Source: Roseateles_B flavus (GTDB lineage: Bacteria; Pseudomonadota; Gammaproteobacteria; Burkholderiales; Burkholderiaceae_C). From it: DNA of 64,000 nucleotides. The translations under genes and the position numbers were made by a program. The notes beneath the pieces are model-generated. The model searched no databases and was not told where the DNA came from. It saw only the letters and a program-made list of their open reading frames with translations. The stretch lies in NCBI RefSeq assembly GCF_039872765.1, contig NZ_JBDPZC010000007.1:1-64000 (forward strand), read 5' to 3'. Each line of letters starts with the position of its first letter. The stretch's first letter is position 1. Positions 61,581 through 64,000 of the stretch are shown here, piece after piece.

Positions 61581-62028
61581 GGCCGTTCTTGTTGCCGGTG
61601 GCGACCTTCTCGATCTCGGCCACCACCTCGGCGCCCGCGACCACCTTGCCGAACACGGCGTAGCCCCAGCCGGAGGGCGACTCGGACTTGAAGTCCAGGA
61701 AGTCGTTGTTCACGGTGTTGATGAAGAACTGGGCTGAGGCCGAGTGCGGCGCGTTGGTACGGGCCATCGCGATGGTGTACTGGGCGTTCTTCAGGCCGTT
61801 GTTGGCTTCGTTCTGGATGGGCGCATCGGTGGGCTTCTGGTCCATGTCGGCGGTGAAGCCGCCGCCCTGGATCATGAAACGCTTGATCACACGGTGGAAG
61901 ATGGTGCCGTCGTAATGGCCCTTGTTGACGTAGTTCAGGAAGTTCGCAACGGTGACGGGGGCCTTGACCTCGTCCAGTTCGAGGCGGATCACGCCCTTGT
62001 TGGTGGTCATTTCGACAAACTTGCTCAT
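61522..62028 (-). CDS. ppiB: Cytoplasmic peptidyl-prolyl isomerase PpiB
   Basis: 168-residue cyclophilin. Signature FHRVIKRFMIQGGGFTADMD, then MARTNAPHSASAQFFINTVN and GYAVFGKVVAGAEVV are all in place, including the active-site arginine (FHRV) and the QFFIN segment. There is no signal peptide, so it acts in the cytoplasm. The ATG at 62028 overlaps the stop of the ppiA-like gene by 4 bases (ATGA), which shows they are co-translated. Confidence 0.96.
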   Translation of the reverse strand: MSKFVEMTTNKGVIRLELDEVKAPVTVANFLNYVNKGHYDGTIFHRVIKRFMIQGGGFTADMDQKPTDAPIQNEANNGLKNAQYTIAMARTNAPHSASAQFFINTVNNDFLDFKSESPSGWGYAVFGKVVAGAEVVAEIEKVATGNKNGHGDVPKEAVVIEKAVEVQG

Positions 62029-62612
62029 GGCTTGGACTCCACAGTGGCCTTGTTGATGAAGATGGGGGTGGTCGGCAGGTGCTGGAACATGCCCTGGGCG
62101 GCGACCGGCGTGGCGCGGATCTTGTCCACGACCTCCATGCCCTCGATGACGCGCCCGAACACGGCGTAGCCGCGGCCATCGCGGGTGTTCTCGGCATCCA
62201 GGCCGCTGTTGTCGGCCACATTGATGAAGAACTGCGCGGTGGCTGAATCCGGGAAGGCGGCGCGGGCCATGGAAATGGTGCCGCGTTCGTTCTTCAGGCC
62301 GGACTTGTCTTCCAGGGGGATGGCAGGGCGGGTGGGCTTCTGTACCAGCTTCTCGGTGAAGCCACCGGTCTGGATCATGAAGCCGTCGATCACGCGGTGG
62401 AAGATCACGCCGTTGTAATGGCCGGACTTCACATACTGCAGGAAGTTGGCGACGGTCTTGGGCGCCTTCTCGGCATCCAGCTCGATACGGATGTCTCCCT
62501 GGCTGGTGGCCAGCTTGACGACCTGGGCCTGGACGCCCACGGCGGCCAGCAGAAGGGTGCAGGCGGCGAGCAGCCGGCGCGGATGGGAACGAAGCGGGGT
62601 GGCAAAGGCCAT
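62025..62612 (-). CDS. ppiA: Periplasmic peptidyl-prolyl isomerase PpiA-like
   Basis: 195-residue cyclophilin with an N-terminal signal peptide (RRLLAACTLLLAAVGVQAQ). Cyclophilin signature FHRVIDGFMIQTGGFTEKLV, then ISMARAAFPDSATAQFFINV. It assists folding in the periplasm. The ATG at 62612 gives the full signal peptide. Overlaps ppiB by 4 bases; the pair likely arose by duplication, since their cores are closely alike. Confidence 0.94.
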   Translation of the reverse strand: MAFATPLRSHPRRLLAACTLLLAAVGVQAQVVKLATSQGDIRIELDAEKAPKTVANFLQYVKSGHYNGVIFHRVIDGFMIQTGGFTEKLVQKPTRPAIPLEDKSGLKNERGTISMARAAFPDSATAQFFINVADNSGLDAENTRDGRGYAVFGRVIEGMEVVDKIRATPVAAQGMFQHLPTTPIFINKATVESKP

Positions 62613-62692
62613 GGTGGCAGGACTCCCTTGACGAGCTTCCAGAGTGGAGAGGACCAGGGCCGCCCGTGGGCGGCCAACCGGCGCATTCTCGC

Positions 62693-63238
62693 TCAGCGGG
62701 CGGGGGTGTTCAGGCCGCGCAGCAGTTCCTGCGTGCGGCGCAACTTCAGGCTGGCGTTGACCGAACTCTGCGGGCCCGGCTTTGCCGCGACGGCGTAGGC
62801 GCGCGCGGCCAGCTGCAGCAGCACATCCCCCAGGTTCTCCTGGGCCTGGACATGCTCGGGCTGCAGGCTCACCGCGCGTTGGAGGGCCTCCTGGGCCGCG
62901 TCGATGTCACCGCGGGCGGCCAGGATGACCGCCAGGTTGTTGAAGGGGTCCGCCAGGTCCGGGAAATCTTCGGTGAGGCGTCGCAGCTGCGTCTCAGCCT
63001 GCGCCGTCTCGCCGGATTCCATGCGCATCAGCGCGAGGGCGAAGCGCATGCGGGCGTTGTTGGGGTCCTCGACCAGGGCCGTCTCGAGGGTCTTCTTGGC
63101 TTCGGCCTGATGTCCCTGCAGCCATTGCTGCTGGGCCTTCTCCAGCTCGCCGGCTGCCAAGGCCGGGGTGCTCCAGGCCAGGCCGGCGGCCAGCAGGAGG
63201 GCGAGGAGTCGGGGCAGGGCGGGGTGGCAGGACTTCAT
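62693..63238 (-). CDS. Periplasmic TPR protein
   Basis: 181 residues. Signal peptide (LPRLLALLLAAGLAWSTPAL) followed by three to four tetratricopeptide repeats, for example KKTLETALVEDPNNARMRFA, then LRRLTEDFPDLADPFNNLAV and LQRAVSLQPEHVQAQENLGD. Such proteins are scaffolds for periplasmic complexes; the partner is unknown. The ATG at 63238 gives a standard signal peptide; upstream frame continues but overlaps the cysS promoter. Divergent from cysS, as often seen in Burkholderiales. Confidence 0.85.
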   Translation of the reverse strand: MKSCHPALPRLLALLLAAGLAWSTPALAAGELEKAQQQWLQGHQAEAKKTLETALVEDPNNARMRFALALMRMESGETAQAETQLRRLTEDFPDLADPFNNLAVILAARGDIDAAQEALQRAVSLQPEHVQAQENLGDVLLQLAARAYAVAAKPGPQSSVNASLKLRRTQELLRGLNTPAR

Positions 63239-63363
63239 GTGTTGGGGCGGAGGTGGCGGGAGCCCAATCGGTATACTGAACGATTCTATAAGCTGGCCCT
63301 GCACAGCCTTGCCCCTGCCGGTGAAGGCCCTGTCCGGCGTCAACTCTTTCGCCCTGCGAGTCC

Positions 63364-64000
63364 ATGTCCCTGCGCATCTACAACACCCTGACCCGCGCGG
63401 TCGAGCCCTTCGTCCCCCTCGAGCCTGGCCATGTGCGCATGTATGTGTGCGGCATGACCATCTACGACCTCTGCCATGTGGGCCATGCCCGCATGATGAT
63501 GGCCTTCGACGTGGTCCAGCGCTGGCTCAAGGCTTCGGGCTTCCGGGTGACCTATGTCCGCAACATCACGGACATCGAGGACAAGATCATCAAGCGGGCA
63601 CTGGAGCGCGGCATCACCATCCGCCAGCTGACGGACGAAATGATCGCCGCCATGCACCGCGACATCGGTGCCCTGGGCGTCGAGCGTCCCACGCACGAGC
63701 CGCGCGCCACCGAATACGTGGGCCAGATGCTGGACATGATCGGCCTGCTGGAGGAAAAGGGCCTGGCCTACCAGTCCGCCAACGGCGACGTGAACTACGC
63801 CGTGCGCAAGTTCGAGGGCTACGGCAAGCTGTCCCGCCGCAACCTGGACGAGCTGCGCGCCGGCGAGCGCGTGGCCGTGGACGAAGGCAAGCATGACCCG
63901 CTGGACTTCGTCCTCTGGAAGGCCGCCAAGGCCGACGAACCTGCCGATGCCAAGTACGACGGCCGCTACGGCCCGGGCCGCCCCGGTTGGCACATCGAGT
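63364..64000 (+). CDS. cysS: Cysteinyl-tRNA synthetase (cut at window end)
   Basis: The first 212 residues of cysteinyl-tRNA synthetase, the class I enzyme that charges tRNA-Cys. The zinc cysteine and HIGH motif lie in MYVCGMTIYDLCHVGHARMM (HVGH); VRNITDIEDKIIKRALERG is the conserved ITDIDDKI block, and HDPLDFVLWKAAK follows. The 3' part, including the KMSKS loop, is beyond the window. The ATG at 63364 is the first fitting start; the divergent TPR gene begins 125 bases to the left. Confidence 0.97.
   Translation, partial: MSLRIYNTLTRAVEPFVPLEPGHVRMYVCGMTIYDLCHVGHARMMMAFDVVQRWLKASGFRVTYVRNITDIEDKIIKRALERGITIRQLTDEMIAAMHRDIGALGVERPTHEPRATEYVGQMLDMIGLLEEKGLAYQSANGDVNYAVRKFEGYGKLSRRNLDELRAGERVAVDEGKHDPLDFVLWKAAKADEPADAKYDGRYGPGRPGWHIE

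Overview
The window is GC-rich DNA of a betaproteobacterium, most likely Burkholderiales close to Comamonadaceae or Sphaerotilaceae. The right end is typical chromosomal backbone: cspA, clpS-clpA, an S24-type repressor with a Cro-like partner, mtfA-lpxH-ppiB-ppiA, a TPR protein and the start of cysS. The 53 kb to the left look like accessory DNA, most simply an integrative (probably conjugative) element. They carry a tyrosine recombinase, a large ParB-like protein, a ParM-like actin with a small partner, an H-NS-like protein, a TrfA-like initiator, DUF1173, a RadC/JAMM protein and an RDF-like gene followed by SbcD/SbcC-like genes. No conjugation genes, tRNA or att repeats were recognised, so the element type and both ends are inferred.

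Layout: (1) 0-2.5 kb has an acyl-homoserine-lactone synthase (luxI type), a PvdS/FecI-like sigma factor and a PepSY pseudogene. (2) 2.5-6.2 kb has DUF1173, an FRG-domain protein and the TrfA-like gene. (3) 6.2-13.6 kb is a metabolic and signalling block: a MocR regulator divergent from a glutamate-racemase-like protein lacking both catalytic cysteines, a Bug-type solute receptor, an MFS pump, an FAD/NAD(P)-binding protein and a LuxR receptor. A lux-box-like repeat sits at class II activator distance from a -10 element in front of the FAD-MFS operon. (4) 13.8-17 kb holds two singleton nuclease-like genes, one AT-rich and foreign-looking. (5) 17.4-24.9 kb is the RDF-like, SbcD-like, membrane-patatin, SbcC-like gene row. 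(6) 25-30.1 kb holds DUF4238, radC and small element genes. (7) 30.7-34.6 kb has a RES/Xre-type toxin-antitoxin pair and the wreck of a probable nuclease-helicase defence system. (8) 34.6-40.7 kb is an unusual divergent cluster: a secreted coiled-coil protein, a second coiled-coil protein, a lipoprotein with a coiled coil and a trypsin-like protease. (9) 41-50 kb is the maintenance module. (10) 50.1-52.8 kb has two more nuclease-like singletons. Chromosome resumes by about 53.4 kb.

The strongest non-coding signal is a family of four structured leader RNAs on the minus strand, upstream of radC, of two very small genes and, at a distance, of the integrase gene. They share a hairpin GCRG-NCGTYAC-CYGC with compensatory base changes. 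Two of them end in a stem that encloses the ribosome-binding site next to the ATG. They resemble the radC RNA motif known from comparative genomics. The best candidates for undescribed biology are the SbcD-patatin-SbcC row, the coiled-coil/lipoprotein/protease cluster, the cysteine-less racemase homologue and this leader-RNA regulon.
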